Numbered from the stretch's first letter, positions 34,156 through 42,504 are shown. The stretch: 64,000 bases of DNA from JBBROS01 sp965260935 (GCA_965260935.1 OZ253374.1:2604001-2668000); one strand, 5' to 3'. Numbers and translations are program-made. The notes: generated from the letters alone by a model not told the origin.

Positions 34156-34416
34156 ATGCATAATTTCTTCAGCGGCAACCGTGGCCCCGTTTTCGGCATC
34201 GACGGCGTTCAATCCGGCGGAGCGGCCGCCGCAAGCCAGGCGAGCCTTGGCGCGATGGGTGGCGGCGATTCCGATATGAAGGCGATGTTCGACCAGGGCA
34301 TGGCGCAGCAGAAGGCGATGTATGCTCAGAGCATGCAGGAAGCGCAGCAGAAGAACGAGCTGCAGACCCAGGGCGACGCCGCCCTGAAAACGCTGAAAGC
34401 CGTGCAGATCAGCTAG
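34156..34416 (+). CDS. Small protein, candidate T3SS needle/pilin subunit
   Basis: 86 residues, no Cys, Trp or Tyr-rich regions and no Sec signal. A Gly/Ala/Ser-rich first half is followed by a long predicted helix from about residue 39 to the end (KAMFDQGMAQQKAMYAQSMQ, ending LKTLKAVQIS). Length and single C-terminal helix are what needle or Hrp-pilin subunits (SctF, HrpA/HrpE, NopA) show, and no other needle candidate is present in the cluster. AAAGGAG precedes the ATG by about nine bases, a strong site fitting high expression. Sequence similarity itself is too weak to prove it; it could also be another small secreted protein. Confidence 0.55.
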   Translation: MHNFFSGNRGPVFGIDGVQSGGAAAASQASLGAMGGGDSDMKAMFDQGMAQQKAMYAQSMQEAQQKNELQTQGDAALKTLKAVQIS

Positions 34417-34424
34417 ACCGCAGT

Positions 34425-34448
34425 CGCCCTGGCCGGAAAGTCAGGGCG
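34425..34448 (+). terminator. Hairpin after the small needle-candidate gene
   Basis: CGCCCTG (34425-34431) pairs with CAGGGCG (34442-34448). It begins nine bases after the stop codon. No T-run follows. The hairpin and its left flank (CTAGACCGCAGTCGCCCTG) are nearly repeated at the right edge of the window. Confidence 0.55.
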
Positions 34449-34577
34449 TCAGTCGCTAGTCCAGGTCAAGCTGGACCGCCATCACCGTTCCACGATTTGG
34501 GCGATAGCGGTCTGGTGTCCTGCCCCAGAAGTTCGCCTTCGAACGTCTGGGATAAGCAGGCCACGAAAACAAAGACT

Positions 34578-34631
34578 GAGTGTCCCGAGGCACGCAAGTT
34601 CAACACGACGAATTTCTGAACCGGGACACTC
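34578..34631. repeat. 54-bp element bounded by 10-bp inverted repeats
   Basis: GAGTGTCCCG (34578-34587) and CGGGACACTC (34622-34631) are perfect inverted repeats around 34 bases. On the minus strand the right end reads AGTGTCCCGGTTCAGAAATT, which looks like a transposon terminus. A miniature inverted-repeat element or IS relic upstream of sctD is the best explanation; no target duplication was identified. Confidence 0.5.
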
Positions 34632-34641
34632 GTGCGGAACG

Positions 34642-34669
34642 GCGGTCTGGAGCGCCCGCTCCAGACCGC
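34642..34669. promoter_or_regulatory. Perfect 13-bp stem hairpin in the sctD leader
   Basis: GCGGTCTGGAGCG (34642-34654) and CGCTCCAGACCGC (34657-34669) are perfect inverted copies separated by CC. It ends 28 bases before the sctD ATG. With no T-run it is more likely a messenger-stability, attenuation or operator element than a simple terminator. Confidence 0.6.
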
Positions 34670-34697
34670 TTCGTCCGCCGCTTTCCAAGGTTTTCCC

Positions 34698-35606
34698 ATG
34701 AACCGCCAGCAGCCGCCAAGCCTTTATGTCCTGACCGGCCTCAACGCCGGGGCGATATGCCTGCTGCCTGATAGCCGTTTCAGCATCGGCAGCGAGCCGC
34801 CCGCGCAGATCCTGCTCAGCGACGAGTGCGTAATGCCGCAGCACGTCGTCATCGAACGCAACGAGAATGGCCTGCAACTCTCCATCGAGGGTCCGGGGGT
34901 CAGGATCGAGGGTACGGAACTGCCGGCAGGAAACGTCGCCGCCGCCGTGCTGCCGGTCACGCTCAGCATCGGCGATGTCGACATCCGCTGCGAGGGCGGC
35001 GTCGGGACCACGCCGCCGGCAAGGCGCCTCGCGTGGCCGTTCAGGCGCATCCGCATCTCGGCTCTTGGCATCGGGGGCGCGATGGGCGTGGCCCTGCTGG
35101 CCGGAGTCGCCCTGCTTCCTGTCGCGACCAGCGCGTTTGTCTTGCCTCGCCCGGCGCAGCCGTCCCCGAGCCGGCCAGATCCCGCACAGCAGCCGGCCGA
35201 AGCGCATACGGCACCCTTGAACGACGCCACGCTGCAAGCCGAGACGGAGCAACAATTGCAGGCCCGCAAGCTGGCCGGCCTCACGGTCCGCGTCAGCAGC
35301 GGCGTCGTCACGGTGCAGGGGCATCTCGATCCGGCGTCGATGGGCCGCCTGCATGAGGCCGAGCTCTGGTTCGACCGCCGCTTCGGCGAGCGCGCGGTGT
35401 TCATGTCGGAGGTGTCGTCGCAAGCCGCCCGCAAGTTCACCATCCCGCTCGATGCCGTCTGGGATGGCCCGGATCCGAATGTCGTCATCCGCGGCCAACG
35501 GTATTACGTCGGCTCCAGCCTGCCGGGCGGCGCGTCGGTCGACCAGATCACGCCGCATCAGGTGCTGGTCAGCCAAAACGGCCAACGCTATGCCGTCGAT
35601 TACTGA
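34698..35606 (+). CDS. sctD: T3SS inner-membrane ring protein SctD (YscD/HrpQ-like)
   Basis: 302 residues. The N-terminal 95 residues are an FHA-like YscD cytoplasmic domain (LYVLTGLNAGAICLLPDSRF, SIGSEPPAQILLSDECVMPQ). One membrane helix follows at about 115-145 (GGAMGVALLAGVALLPVATS), then a Pro-rich linker and a short periplasmic BON-like ring domain (TVRVSSGVVTVQGHLDPASM). SctD builds the outer of the two inner-membrane rings with SctJ. The protein is shorter than Ysc versions, as in rhizobial systems. ATG 34698 has an AAGG seven bases upstream. It is separated from the core operon by rhcC1 on the other strand. Confidence 0.85.
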   Translation: MNRQQPPSLYVLTGLNAGAICLLPDSRFSIGSEPPAQILLSDECVMPQHVVIERNENGLQLSIEGPGVRIEGTELPAGNVAAAVLPVTLSIGDVDIRCEGGVGTTPPARRLAWPFRRIRISALGIGGAMGVALLAGVALLPVATSAFVLPRPAQPSPSRPDPAQQPAEAHTAPLNDATLQAETEQQLQARKLAGLTVRVSSGVVTVQGHLDPASMGRLHEAELWFDRRFGERAVFMSEVSSQAARKFTIPLDAVWDGPDPNVVIRGQRYYVGSSLPGGASVDQITPHQVLVSQNGQRYAVDY

Positions 35607-35799
35607 TGCCAGCCGTTCTTACGGGCGACCGGTCTCAGGGTCGCTTTCCGCGCGCCGCCCGCCAAGCCCTCGCGCATACCGGTCAGCCTTGAAAGCTGCC
35701 GGTATGCTACGCCCGGCAACGTTCACTCACCCACCCAGGGCGTTGCCGGCCGTGCCGCGTGCGCCGGTTTGGCCGGCGGCGGCGCGCCAGACGGTCCTG

Positions 35800-36441
35800 T
35801 CAGCGCGCCGCCGGGTCAGACTGGGGAAACTCGGTCCTCTGCGCGTTGGCGCCGCGGTAGATCACCACGTAGCCCGGCTTGCCCGCGTCCTCGGGCACCT
35901 TCGGTCGCAACGCGGCTGCCGTCTGCTCCACCAGGTCAACGAAATGCGGCGGCCCGGAAACAATCACGCTGTTCGTGCCAGCCAGCTCGCGCAACGGAAA
36001 ACGCGGGTCGGAAATCTGGCCGGACGCCAATGCCTTGTTCAAAGGCTCGAACAAGTCGTGCGGCAGGCCGATGATCTTGGTCACGTCCTCGCTGTTCGGC
36101 GTCACGTAGAGTTTCGAGCCGTCGTAGTACCAGTCAAGCCCGTATTCGGCCGCCAGCGTGTCAAGGAACTGCCGTGGGGCCGAGATCGGGATGCCGCCCC
36201 GAACCCGGCCCTTGACGCCGTCGCTCATGTCGAGACGCAGACGCATGTTGCTGGCGAATTGCTGCAGCACGTCCCGCAAATCCTGATCGACGATGGTGTA
36301 CCTGTAGGGGCTGTCGCCGAGCTTCAGGTCCGCGGCTTGGGCGTGATGTGGCAAAACGCACATCCAAAGCAATGCGGACGACATAAAAACGGCGCAGCGG
36401 CGATTTTGCCCGACAGCCCACGTCAATAGTCGATTGCCCAA
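35800..36441 (-). CDS. rhcC1: RhcC1/NolW-like split secretin N-domain protein (SctC1)
   Basis: 213 residues. After a signal peptide (SSALLWMCVLPHHAQAAD) come two secretin periplasmic domains: YTIVDQDLRDVLQQFASNMR with ISAPRQFLDTLAAEYGLDWY (N0/STN-like), then LRELAGTNSVIVSGPPHFVD with LVEQTAAALRP (N1-like). There is no membrane beta-domain, as in rhizobial RhcC1/NolW, where the secretin is encoded by two genes. A TTG start at 36441 with GAGAAGG about nine bases upstream is preferred; ATG 36384 lacks a ribosome site. It diverges from sctI, so the 86 bases between them must hold both promoters. The partner channel is probably the CpaC-like secretin at 23054. Confidence 0.82.
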   Translation of the reverse strand: MGNRLLTWAVGQNRRCAVFMSSALLWMCVLPHHAQAADLKLGDSPYRYTIVDQDLRDVLQQFASNMRLRLDMSDGVKGRVRGGIPISAPRQFLDTLAAEYGLDWYYDGSKLYVTPNSEDVTKIIGLPHDLFEPLNKALASGQISDPRFPLRELAGTNSVIVSGPPHFVDLVEQTAAALRPKVPEDAGKPGYVVIYRGANAQRTEFPQSDPAAR

Positions 36442-36527
36442 TACTCGCGTCCTTCTCAGGTGGCCCCATCTTGGCCGCTCACCGGCCTCGTATGGCAATT
36501 CATTCGTCTCAACTGGTGAGGTATCAG

Positions 36528-37079
36528 ATGTCGATCGGCCCAGCAGTGATAACAACGCCGCTGACCCAAGCGCCAGTGCCGCAATCGCCGGCCAGCTTTC
36601 CCGCCGACAACGGCGGCGCCCCGTCGCGAACCGAGTTCTCCTCCATGCTGAACGGCGCACCTGGCGGCATACCTGCAAGCCCTGCGCCGCAGGCCGCGCC
36701 TAGCCCGGAGCGTCCCGCCCAAGGCGGGGTGACACCGCATAACCAGCTCGGCGACCAGGTGCTTAACGGCCTACGGAAACTCGGGAAGAGTATCGAGGCG
36801 ATGAGCAACATGGGCGCGCCGTCGCACGACCCGAAGCCTTTATCCACGGCGACAACCTCCTCCGCAGCCAAGCCGAAACCCTCGAACGCTCCCCCGGAGG
36901 GCGCCGCGCAGACACGGGATTCCGGGAGCGACCTCCGCGAGATGCACGCGATGTGGGAAGGCGGGATGCAGCGCCAAAGGCAGCTCTACAAGACGGTGTT
37001 CGAGTTCGAGCTTGTCCAGGAATCCGCGCAGTCGATGATGAAGTCGCTCAAAAGCCTCCTCACCCAGGGAGGCGGCTGA
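36528..37079 (+). CDS. sctI: NolB-like T3SS inner rod protein (SctI)
   Basis: 183 residues. A Pro/Ala/Ser-rich, poorly structured first two thirds ends in a helical C-terminus, MWEGGMQRQRQLYKTVFEFE then LVQESAQSMMKSLKSLL, which has the pattern of NolB and inner-rod proteins (a helix with FExxLVxxSxQ and a terminal KSLKxL). The genes that follow (sctJ, sctK, sctL) are in the order nolB-rhcJ-nolU-nolV of rhizobia, which supports the call. ATG 36528 follows GGTGAGG. The stop overlaps the sctJ start. Confidence 0.78.
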   Translation: MSIGPAVITTPLTQAPVPQSPASFPADNGGAPSRTEFSSMLNGAPGGIPASPAPQAAPSPERPAQGGVTPHNQLGDQVLNGLRKLGKSIEAMSNMGAPSHDPKPLSTATTSSAAKPKPSNAPPEGAAQTRDSGSDLREMHAMWEGGMQRQRQLYKTVFEFELVQESAQSMMKSLKSLLTQGGG

Positions 37080-37819
37080 TGCGGGCCGCCCGCCTCTGCC
37101 TCGTCCTGCTGCTGCTGACCGGCTGCAAGACGCAGCTCTACAGCTCCCTCTCCGAGCGGGACGCCATGGAGATGATGGCGATCCTGCTGCATCACGACAT
37201 CGCCGCCGACCGCGTCATCGCCAAGGACGGCACCAGCACGATCGAGGTTGACCAAAGCCGCATCGCCGACGCCGTCAGCCTGCTGAACGCGAACCGCTAT
37301 CCGCGCACGGTCTACGCCAACATGGGCGAGGTGTTCGAGCAGAAGGGCATGGTTTCCTCCCCCATCGCCGAGCGCGCCCGCTTCGTCTACGCGCTCAGCC
37401 AGGAGCTGGCCAAGACGCTTAGCGGCATCGATGGCGTCCTGACCGCCCGTGTCCACATCGTGCTGCCGAAGAACGATCCGCTCGAAGGCGACGAGAAACC
37501 CGCCGCCGCGGCCGTGTTCATCCGCCACGACGCCGATGCGCCGGTCGTGCAACTGCTGCCGAAGATCAAGATGCTGGTCGCTAACAGCATCGAAGGCCTC
37601 TCCTACGACAAGGTTTCCGTTATCCTGTTGCCCGTCCCGCGCCCGGCACAGCCAAGGCTGCCGGCAGAGCAGTCGGCCAGCGGTTGGTCTTGGGCAGGAT
37701 GGGCGCTGGCGTTGGCTTGGCCGTTGATCGGCGCCGGGTTCCTGTCATGGCGCCGGTTCGGCCGCCGTTCCGCGCCCCTCGTCGAGGCAATGCCGCGAAA
37801 CCTGCGGCGGGTGTCATGA
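37079..37819 (+). CDS. sctJ: T3SS inner-membrane ring lipoprotein SctJ (RhcJ/HrcJ)
   Basis: 246 residues. MRAARLCLVLLLLTGC is a lipoprotein signal with the lipid-bearing Cys16, followed by the family's opening TQLYSSLSERDAMEMMAILL. The two ring-building domains contain GMVSSPIAERARFVYALSQE (linker) and TARVHIVLPKNDPLEGDEKP, typical of YscJ/FliF. A C-terminal membrane helix (WAGWALALAWPLIGAGFL) and a short basic tail anchor it again. SctJ forms the 24-meric inner ring with SctD. ATG overlaps the sctI stop, and the end overlaps sctK by 4 bases. Confidence 0.96.
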   Translation: MRAARLCLVLLLLTGCKTQLYSSLSERDAMEMMAILLHHDIAADRVIAKDGTSTIEVDQSRIADAVSLLNANRYPRTVYANMGEVFEQKGMVSSPIAERARFVYALSQELAKTLSGIDGVLTARVHIVLPKNDPLEGDEKPAAAAVFIRHDADAPVVQLLPKIKMLVANSIEGLSYDKVSVILLPVPRPAQPRLPAEQSASGWSWAGWALALAWPLIGAGFLSWRRFGRRSAPLVEAMPRNLRRVS

Positions 37820-38403
37820 GCGCGCCGCCGTCCAAGCTGGTTTCCTTGCCGGCCCATATGGTGCATCCGTCGCATTTCGCTGCCCTGTTCCCCGAGCTCG
37901 GCCCGGCGGCGATCGACCGGCTGCGCAACTGCGCCCGGCTCTCGATGCGGCTCGCCGGCCAGATCAGCGTTGGAGGCGCGCTTCCGCCCGCCATGGAAGC
38001 AGCCGGGCCTGAACGGCTGGCGCTGCTCTCTCCCGAGCGCATCGGCGAGGCTGGCCGCTTCATGGGCGCCGTTTGGCACGGACGCGCGCTGCAAAGCTGC
38101 ATCGACGCCGAGTTCGTCAGCGAGGTTGACGCGCGGCTCGGCCAGGCTGTCCGCCGGTTCGGCTTGCGCCATGCGGCGCTTGCGGCGGCGGACAGCCCGC
38201 CCGGCTCGCCCGGCGAACTCGCGGATGCCATCGTGGCGGACGGCCTTGCCTGCCTGGTCGCCTGGCGCGAGCGGCTAAGCGACTCATACCGCCATCTCGC
38301 CAGCCTCAAGCTGCCATGCCACGGCCTGCCCGCGGCGGCGCCCTCGGACAAGGCGCAGCCGATCATCGAGCACGTTCTGCGGGAGATCGCCGATGCGTCA
38401 TGA
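37816..38403 (+). CDS. sctK: T3SS sorting-platform protein SctK (NolU/HrpD-like)
   Basis: 195 residues, mainly helical and hydrophilic. Its place between sctJ and sctL, its length and motifs such as HFAALFPELGPAAIDRLRNC and RLGQAVRRFGLRHAALA agree with NolU/SctK, the adaptor that links the SctQ/SctL/SctN platform to the SctD ring. Similarity among SctK proteins is low, so the call leans on gene order. ATG overlaps the sctJ stop (ATGA-type), and it overlaps sctL by 11 bases. Confidence 0.75.
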   Translation: MSAPPSKLVSLPAHMVHPSHFAALFPELGPAAIDRLRNCARLSMRLAGQISVGGALPPAMEAAGPERLALLSPERIGEAGRFMGAVWHGRALQSCIDAEFVSEVDARLGQAVRRFGLRHAALAAADSPPGSPGELADAIVADGLACLVAWRERLSDSYRHLASLKLPCHGLPAAAPSDKAQPIIEHVLREIADAS

Positions 38404-38977
38404 CGCAGTTTTGGCAGCCCGCCCGGCGGCAAAGGTCGTCCGTGCCGCGGAGCTTTGCGTTTGGCACGACGCCGCCGCCATGCTCGCCGACGCGAAACGG
38501 CAGGCCGCCGATATGCAGGCGGCCAGCAAGGAAGCATTCGAGGCCGAACGCCAACGCGGCTATGACGAAGGCCTTGAGCGGGGCGCGAAGGAGATGGCCG
38601 GGCGCATGACCGCCGCCATCGCCGCCGCCGATGCCCTGCTGCAGCAGATCGAGCGCGCCCTCCCGGCGCTCGTTTGCGACGCGGTCGAGAACCTGTTGGG
38701 AACGTTCGACCCGCAGGACCTGCTCCGCCCCGCGGTGCAGCACGCGCTCAAACGCCTCCGCCTCAACGCGACGGCAACGATCCGCGTCGCTCCCGAAGGC
38801 GTCGCGGCAGTGCGCGCCGTCTGCGACATGCCCGGCCTGCATGTCCAGGCCGACCCCAGCCTCGCCCAGGGCCGCTGCCTGCTGGAATCCGAGCTCGGCA
38901 CCGTTGAACTCGGCCTGGAAGCGCAGCTCTCCGTTCTGCGCTCGACGATGACGGCCGCGTGGGAGCAAGCCGCGTGA
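38393..38977 (+). CDS. sctL: T3SS ATPase stator SctL (NolV/RhcL/HrpE)
   Basis: 194 residues. A helical, charged middle part with the V-type stator/FliH signature AASKEAFEAERQRGYDEGLE (small residues spaced along a helix) is followed by a globular C-terminal domain, LRLNATATIRVAPEGVAAVR and GRCLLESELGTVELGLEAQL, as in YscL/FliH. SctL binds and restrains the SctN ATPase and connects it to SctQ. The start overlaps sctK by 11 bases and the stop overlaps the GTG of sctN. Confidence 0.9.
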   Translation: MRHDAVLAARPAAKVVRAAELCVWHDAAAMLADAKRQAADMQAASKEAFEAERQRGYDEGLERGAKEMAGRMTAAIAAADALLQQIERALPALVCDAVENLLGTFDPQDLLRPAVQHALKRLRLNATATIRVAPEGVAAVRAVCDMPGLHVQADPSLAQGRCLLESELGTVELGLEAQLSVLRSTMTAAWEQAA

Positions 38978-40317
38978 CGGACCCGGCCGCCCGGCTGCAA
39001 GCCGCCCTGCCTCGCCTGCGTCTCGCGGCGTCCGGCGGCAACACCCGCCCGATGCGCGGCCGGGTGGTCGGCGCAACAGGCACCCTTATCCGCGCCGTGC
39101 TGGCCGATGTCGCGGTTGGCGAACTGTGCCGCCTGACCAACCCCGGCCGCGGCTGGAGCATGGACGCCGAGGTGGTTGGCCTTTCGGGCAACGAGGCCCT
39201 GCTGTCGCCAGTCGGCGGCCTGGCCGGGCTTTCGGCAGGCACCGAGGTGATGGCGACCGGCCAGCGCCGCCAGATCCCCGTAGGTGACCGCCTGCTCGGC
39301 CGCGTCGTCGACGCGCTCGGCCAGCCGATCGACGGGCGCGGCCCGCTCGGCTCCCTGCAATCGTGCCCCGTGTCCGCGTCCCCGCCGCCGCCGATGCAAC
39401 GGCAGATGATCGCCAACCCCCTCCCGCTCGGCTTGCGCGTGCTCGACGGCCTGCTGACCTGTGCCGAGGGCCAGCGTTTCGGCATCTACGGCGAGGCCGG
39501 CGGCGGCAAGTCCACCCTGATGTCCCAGATCGTCAAAGGCTCGGCCGCCGACGTCGCCGTTGTCGCCCTGGTCGGCGAGCGTGGCCGCGAGGTGCGCGAG
39601 TTCATCGAGCACAGCCTCGGCCCCGATGGCCTGGAGCGCGCCGTCGTCGTCGTCTCCACGTCCGACCGCCCGGCCGCCGAGCGCGTCGCCTGCGCCGAAG
39701 CCGCGACGGCCATCGCCGAGCATTTCCGCGACGAGGGCCGGCGCGTCCTGCTGTTCGTCGACAACGTCACCCGCTACGCCCGCGCGCTGCGCGAGATCGG
39801 CCTCGCCGCCGGCGAGCCGCCGACCCGCCGCGGCTTCACCCCCTCCGTGTTCACCGCTTTGCCGCAGTTGATGGAGCGCGCCGGCATGGGCGAGCGCGGC
39901 TCCATCACCGCCTTCTACGCGGTGCTGGTCGAGGACGGCGCCGGCGACCCGATCGCCGAGGAGACCCGCGGCATCCTCGACGGCCACGTCATCCTGTCGC
40001 GGGCGCTGGCCGCCTCCGGCCACTATCCGGCCATCGACGTGCTGAACAGCCGAAGCCGGGTCATGAACCAGGTGGCAGGCAAGGAGCACATCGAGGCGGC
40101 GTCGCGCATCCGCGCCCTGCTCGCCCGCTACGCCGAGATCGAGTTCCTGATTCAGGTCGGCGAATACAAGCCGGGCAGCGATCCGCTGGCCGACGAGGCG
40201 GCCGGCAAGATCGATGAGCTTCGCGCCTTCCTGCGCCAGGGCGGCGGCGAGCACACGCCTTTCACGGAGATGCTGGAATGGATGACGCGGCTCAGCGCGC
40301 GGCCTTGCGCGGATTGA
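38974..40317 (+). CDS. sctN: T3SS ATPase SctN (RhcN/HrcN)
   Basis: 447 residues of the FliI/YscN family, the hexameric ATPase that unfolds and detaches substrates from chaperones. Walker A is GIYGEAGGGKSTLMSQI (about residue 171), Walker B RVLLFVDNVTRYARALREIG, and GFTPSVFTALPQLMERAG with GSITAFYAVLVEDG are family landmarks. GTG at 38974 overlaps the sctL stop; sctO begins 40 bases before the end, so the genes are tightly coupled. Confidence 0.97.
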   Translation: MTDPAARLQAALPRLRLAASGGNTRPMRGRVVGATGTLIRAVLADVAVGELCRLTNPGRGWSMDAEVVGLSGNEALLSPVGGLAGLSAGTEVMATGQRRQIPVGDRLLGRVVDALGQPIDGRGPLGSLQSCPVSASPPPPMQRQMIANPLPLGLRVLDGLLTCAEGQRFGIYGEAGGGKSTLMSQIVKGSAADVAVVALVGERGREVREFIEHSLGPDGLERAVVVVSTSDRPAAERVACAEAATAIAEHFRDEGRRVLLFVDNVTRYARALREIGLAAGEPPTRRGFTPSVFTALPQLMERAGMGERGSITAFYAVLVEDGAGDPIAEETRGILDGHVILSRALAASGHYPAIDVLNSRSRVMNQVAGKEHIEAASRIRALLARYAEIEFLIQVGEYKPGSDPLADEAAGKIDELRAFLRQGGGEHTPFTEMLEWMTRLSARPCAD

Positions 40318-40790
40318 AGCTCCTTGAACGCTGCCGTGCCTTGCGCCGCGAGGACGCGGCCCGGCTGCTGTCGCAGCGCCTGCGCGAGATCGACCAAGCC
40401 AGGACGGCGGAACGCGAGATGCAGGCCGACCTCGTCGAGCACCGCAGCAAGTGGCTGGCGCGCGAGGATGCGATGATGGCCAGCGCCATCGGCAGCGCCG
40501 TGCCGGGCCAACGGTTCCGCGCCGGCCTGAACGATCTCGATGCCATGGCCGACGGCACGATCCGCCGCCTGGCCTGCCTCGGCGCGGCGCGTGCCGCCGT
40601 GGGCGAGGCGGAGGCGGCGGCGGAGGCGGCGCGGGTCGCGCTCGCCGCCTATCAGCGTCGCTTGCAGCAAACCGAGGCCATGAGCGGGCGCGTGCTCACC
40701 TTGCAGAACGCTGCCGCCGAGGCCGCCGCGGAGCAGGAAGCCGACGACGACGTCGCCTTGCGTTACGGCGGCCCGCGATGCAAGCGTTGA
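40278..40790 (+). CDS. sctO: T3SS stalk protein SctO (YscO/HrpO-like)
   Basis: 170 residues, almost entirely long charged helices (RALRREDAARLLSQRLREID, AARAAVGEAEAAAEAARVAL), predicted to form an antiparallel coiled coil like FliJ/YscO, the stalk inside the SctN hexamer. The position between sctN and sctQ is the standard one. It overlaps sctN by 40 bases and sctQ by 13. Sequence identity to known members is low, so the call rests on coiled-coil character and gene order. Confidence 0.82.
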   Translation: MDDAAQRAALRGLKLLERCRALRREDAARLLSQRLREIDQARTAEREMQADLVEHRSKWLAREDAMMASAIGSAVPGQRFRAGLNDLDAMADGTIRRLACLGAARAAVGEAEAAAEAARVALAAYQRRLQQTEAMSGRVLTLQNAAAEAAAEQEADDDVALRYGGPRCKR

Positions 40791-41836
40791 CCCTTGTGCC
40801 CGCCGGCTCGGCGGCCACGCGCTTCCAGCCACGCCCGTTGCCGTATCCGGCCGGCCTGTCGCCGCTGGTGTCCCGCTCCCAATTCGCGTTCGACATCGAG
40901 GGCATTCCGGTGCAGGGCCTGCTGACCGCGCCCGTTGCCGACGGACCGTACCCGACAACCATCCTTCGTTGGCGCTTCGGCAGCGCCACCGCCGACTTGG
41001 CCTTGCCGGGCTGGCTCACGGCCCGCGTGCTCCGCGCGATCGAGCCTGAACTGGATGGCGAGGTCGGCGGCATGACCACGGCCCTCCTGCTCGAGATGGC
41101 ATTGGCCGAGCCGCTCGCCCGCCTGGAGGCGGCCTGCGGCGAGTCTCTGGAGCTGGTCGACGAGAAGCGCCCCGCCGCGGCGTCGGCTGACGAGAACGAC
41201 ATCGTGCTCGGCATCGCCGGCCTGTTCGACGGCGAGCCGTTCGCGGGCGCCGTCCGCGTTCCGATGGGGGCGATGGCGGCGTTGCAACGCCTCGCCGCTT
41301 CGCCGCCGGCCGCCGCCGTGCCGGTCGAGCCGCCCATCGCCATCGCCGTTCGCCTCGGCCTCGCCCGGCTGGAAGCCACCCTGCTGCGGTCGCTCGAAAC
41401 AGGCGACGCCATCGTGCTGGAGCAGCCGCCCGATGCCGCCGTCGTCATCGTCGTCGGCGAACGCCTGACGGCCGCCGGCCGCCTCGACGGCCGCCGCGTC
41501 ATCCTGGACGCGCCCCTGCAACCAGCAACCCGAACAGCCATGGAGATCTGGCTCATGACCGAGAACGCCGGACCCGACGCCCCCCACCCGGAAAGCCTCG
41601 CGCCCCCCGAGACGCCGCTGCACGACCTGCAAGTCACCCTCGTCTTCGAACTGGCCCGGCAAGCGGCCACCCTGCGCGACGTGCAATCCCTCGCTCCCGG
41701 CCACGTCATCGAACTGGGTCCGCTGGCCGAGCGGCACGTCTCCGTCCTGGCCAACGGCGCGAAAATCGGCGAGGGCGAGATCGTCCGCGTCGGTGACGCC
41801 ACAGCCGTCCGCCTGACCAGGCTCGCCGCGGGATGA
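40778..41836 (+). CDS. sctQ: T3SS sorting-platform protein SctQ (RhcQ/HrcQ)
   Basis: 352 residues. The C-terminal 75 residues are a SpoA domain: LHDLQVTLVFELARQAATLR, LAPGHVIELGPLAERHVSVL and GEGEIVRVGDATAVRLTRL, as in FliN/YscQ. A weaker SpoA-like region precedes it (IVLEQPPDAAVVIVVGERLT). SctQ forms the cytoplasmic pods. In this cluster it is one gene, unlike split HrcQA/HrcQB of Pseudomonas. ATG 40778 lies inside sctO, and the stop overlaps the sctR start by four bases. Confidence 0.92.
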   Translation: MQALTLVPAGSAATRFQPRPLPYPAGLSPLVSRSQFAFDIEGIPVQGLLTAPVADGPYPTTILRWRFGSATADLALPGWLTARVLRAIEPELDGEVGGMTTALLLEMALAEPLARLEAACGESLELVDEKRPAAASADENDIVLGIAGLFDGEPFAGAVRVPMGAMAALQRLAASPPAAAVPVEPPIAIAVRLGLARLEATLLRSLETGDAIVLEQPPDAAVVIVVGERLTAAGRLDGRRVILDAPLQPATRTAMEIWLMTENAGPDAPHPESLAPPETPLHDLQVTLVFELARQAATLRDVQSLAPGHVIELGPLAERHVSVLANGAKIGEGEIVRVGDATAVRLTRLAAG

Positions 41837-42486
41837 CCGCCTCGCCCAACCTGTTCCTCGCCTTGGGGCTGATGTTCGTGTTCGGCCTGCTCATCCTGGC
41901 CGTCATCAGCATTACCTCCTTTGTCAAGATCTCGGTGGTGCTGTTCCTTCTGCGCACCGCGCTCGGCATCCAGCAATCGCCGCCGAACATCGTGCTCTAC
42001 TCGATCGCGTTGATCCTGACGGTGTTCGTCAGCGCGCCCTTGGCCCGCGAGGTCTATGTCAACGTCGCCAGCGCCGAGATCGAGCCTCATACGATCCAGG
42101 ATTGGCAAACGCTGGCCGTCCGCGCCGAAGCCCCGGTGCAGCAGCACCTGCTTCGCTTCACCCTCCCGCGCGAGCGCGCTTTCTTCCTGGGCGCGGCGCA
42201 GAAGCTCTGGCCGCCGGAGATGCAGGCCGTCACGACCCCGGACTCCCTGCCTGTCCTGGTGCCGTCCTACCTCATCGGCGAACTGAAGCGCGCCTTCGAG
42301 ATCGGCTTCCTGATCTATCTGCCCTTCGTCACCATCGACCTGGTGATCACCACCATCCTGATCGCCATGGGCATGTCGCAAGTGCAGCCGAACACGATCG
42401 CGGTGCCGCTGAAACTGCTGCTGTTCGTGCTCGCGAGCGGCTGGACCAGGCTGCTGCACGGCCTGGTGCTCAGCTACGTGACGTAA
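41833..42486 (+). CDS. sctR: T3SS export apparatus protein SctR (RhcR/HrcR, FliP family)
   Basis: 217 residues with four hydrophobic segments: LFLALGLMFVFGLLILAVIS, ITSFVKISVVLFLLRTALGI (the family signature with SFVKISVVLxLLRTALG), and the C-terminal pair around FLIYLPFVTIDLVITTILIA, ending LASGWTRLLHGLVLSYV. SctR pentamers form the core of the export pore with SctS and SctT. It overlaps sctQ by four bases. Confidence 0.97.
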   Translation: MTASPNLFLALGLMFVFGLLILAVISITSFVKISVVLFLLRTALGIQQSPPNIVLYSIALILTVFVSAPLAREVYVNVASAEIEPHTIQDWQTLAVRAEAPVQQHLLRFTLPRERAFFLGAAQKLWPPEMQAVTTPDSLPVLVPSYLIGELKRAFEIGFLIYLPFVTIDLVITTILIAMGMSQVQPNTIAVPLKLLLFVLASGWTRLLHGLVLSYVT

Positions 42487-42504
42487 CCAAAGGAGACAAG
42501 CGCC

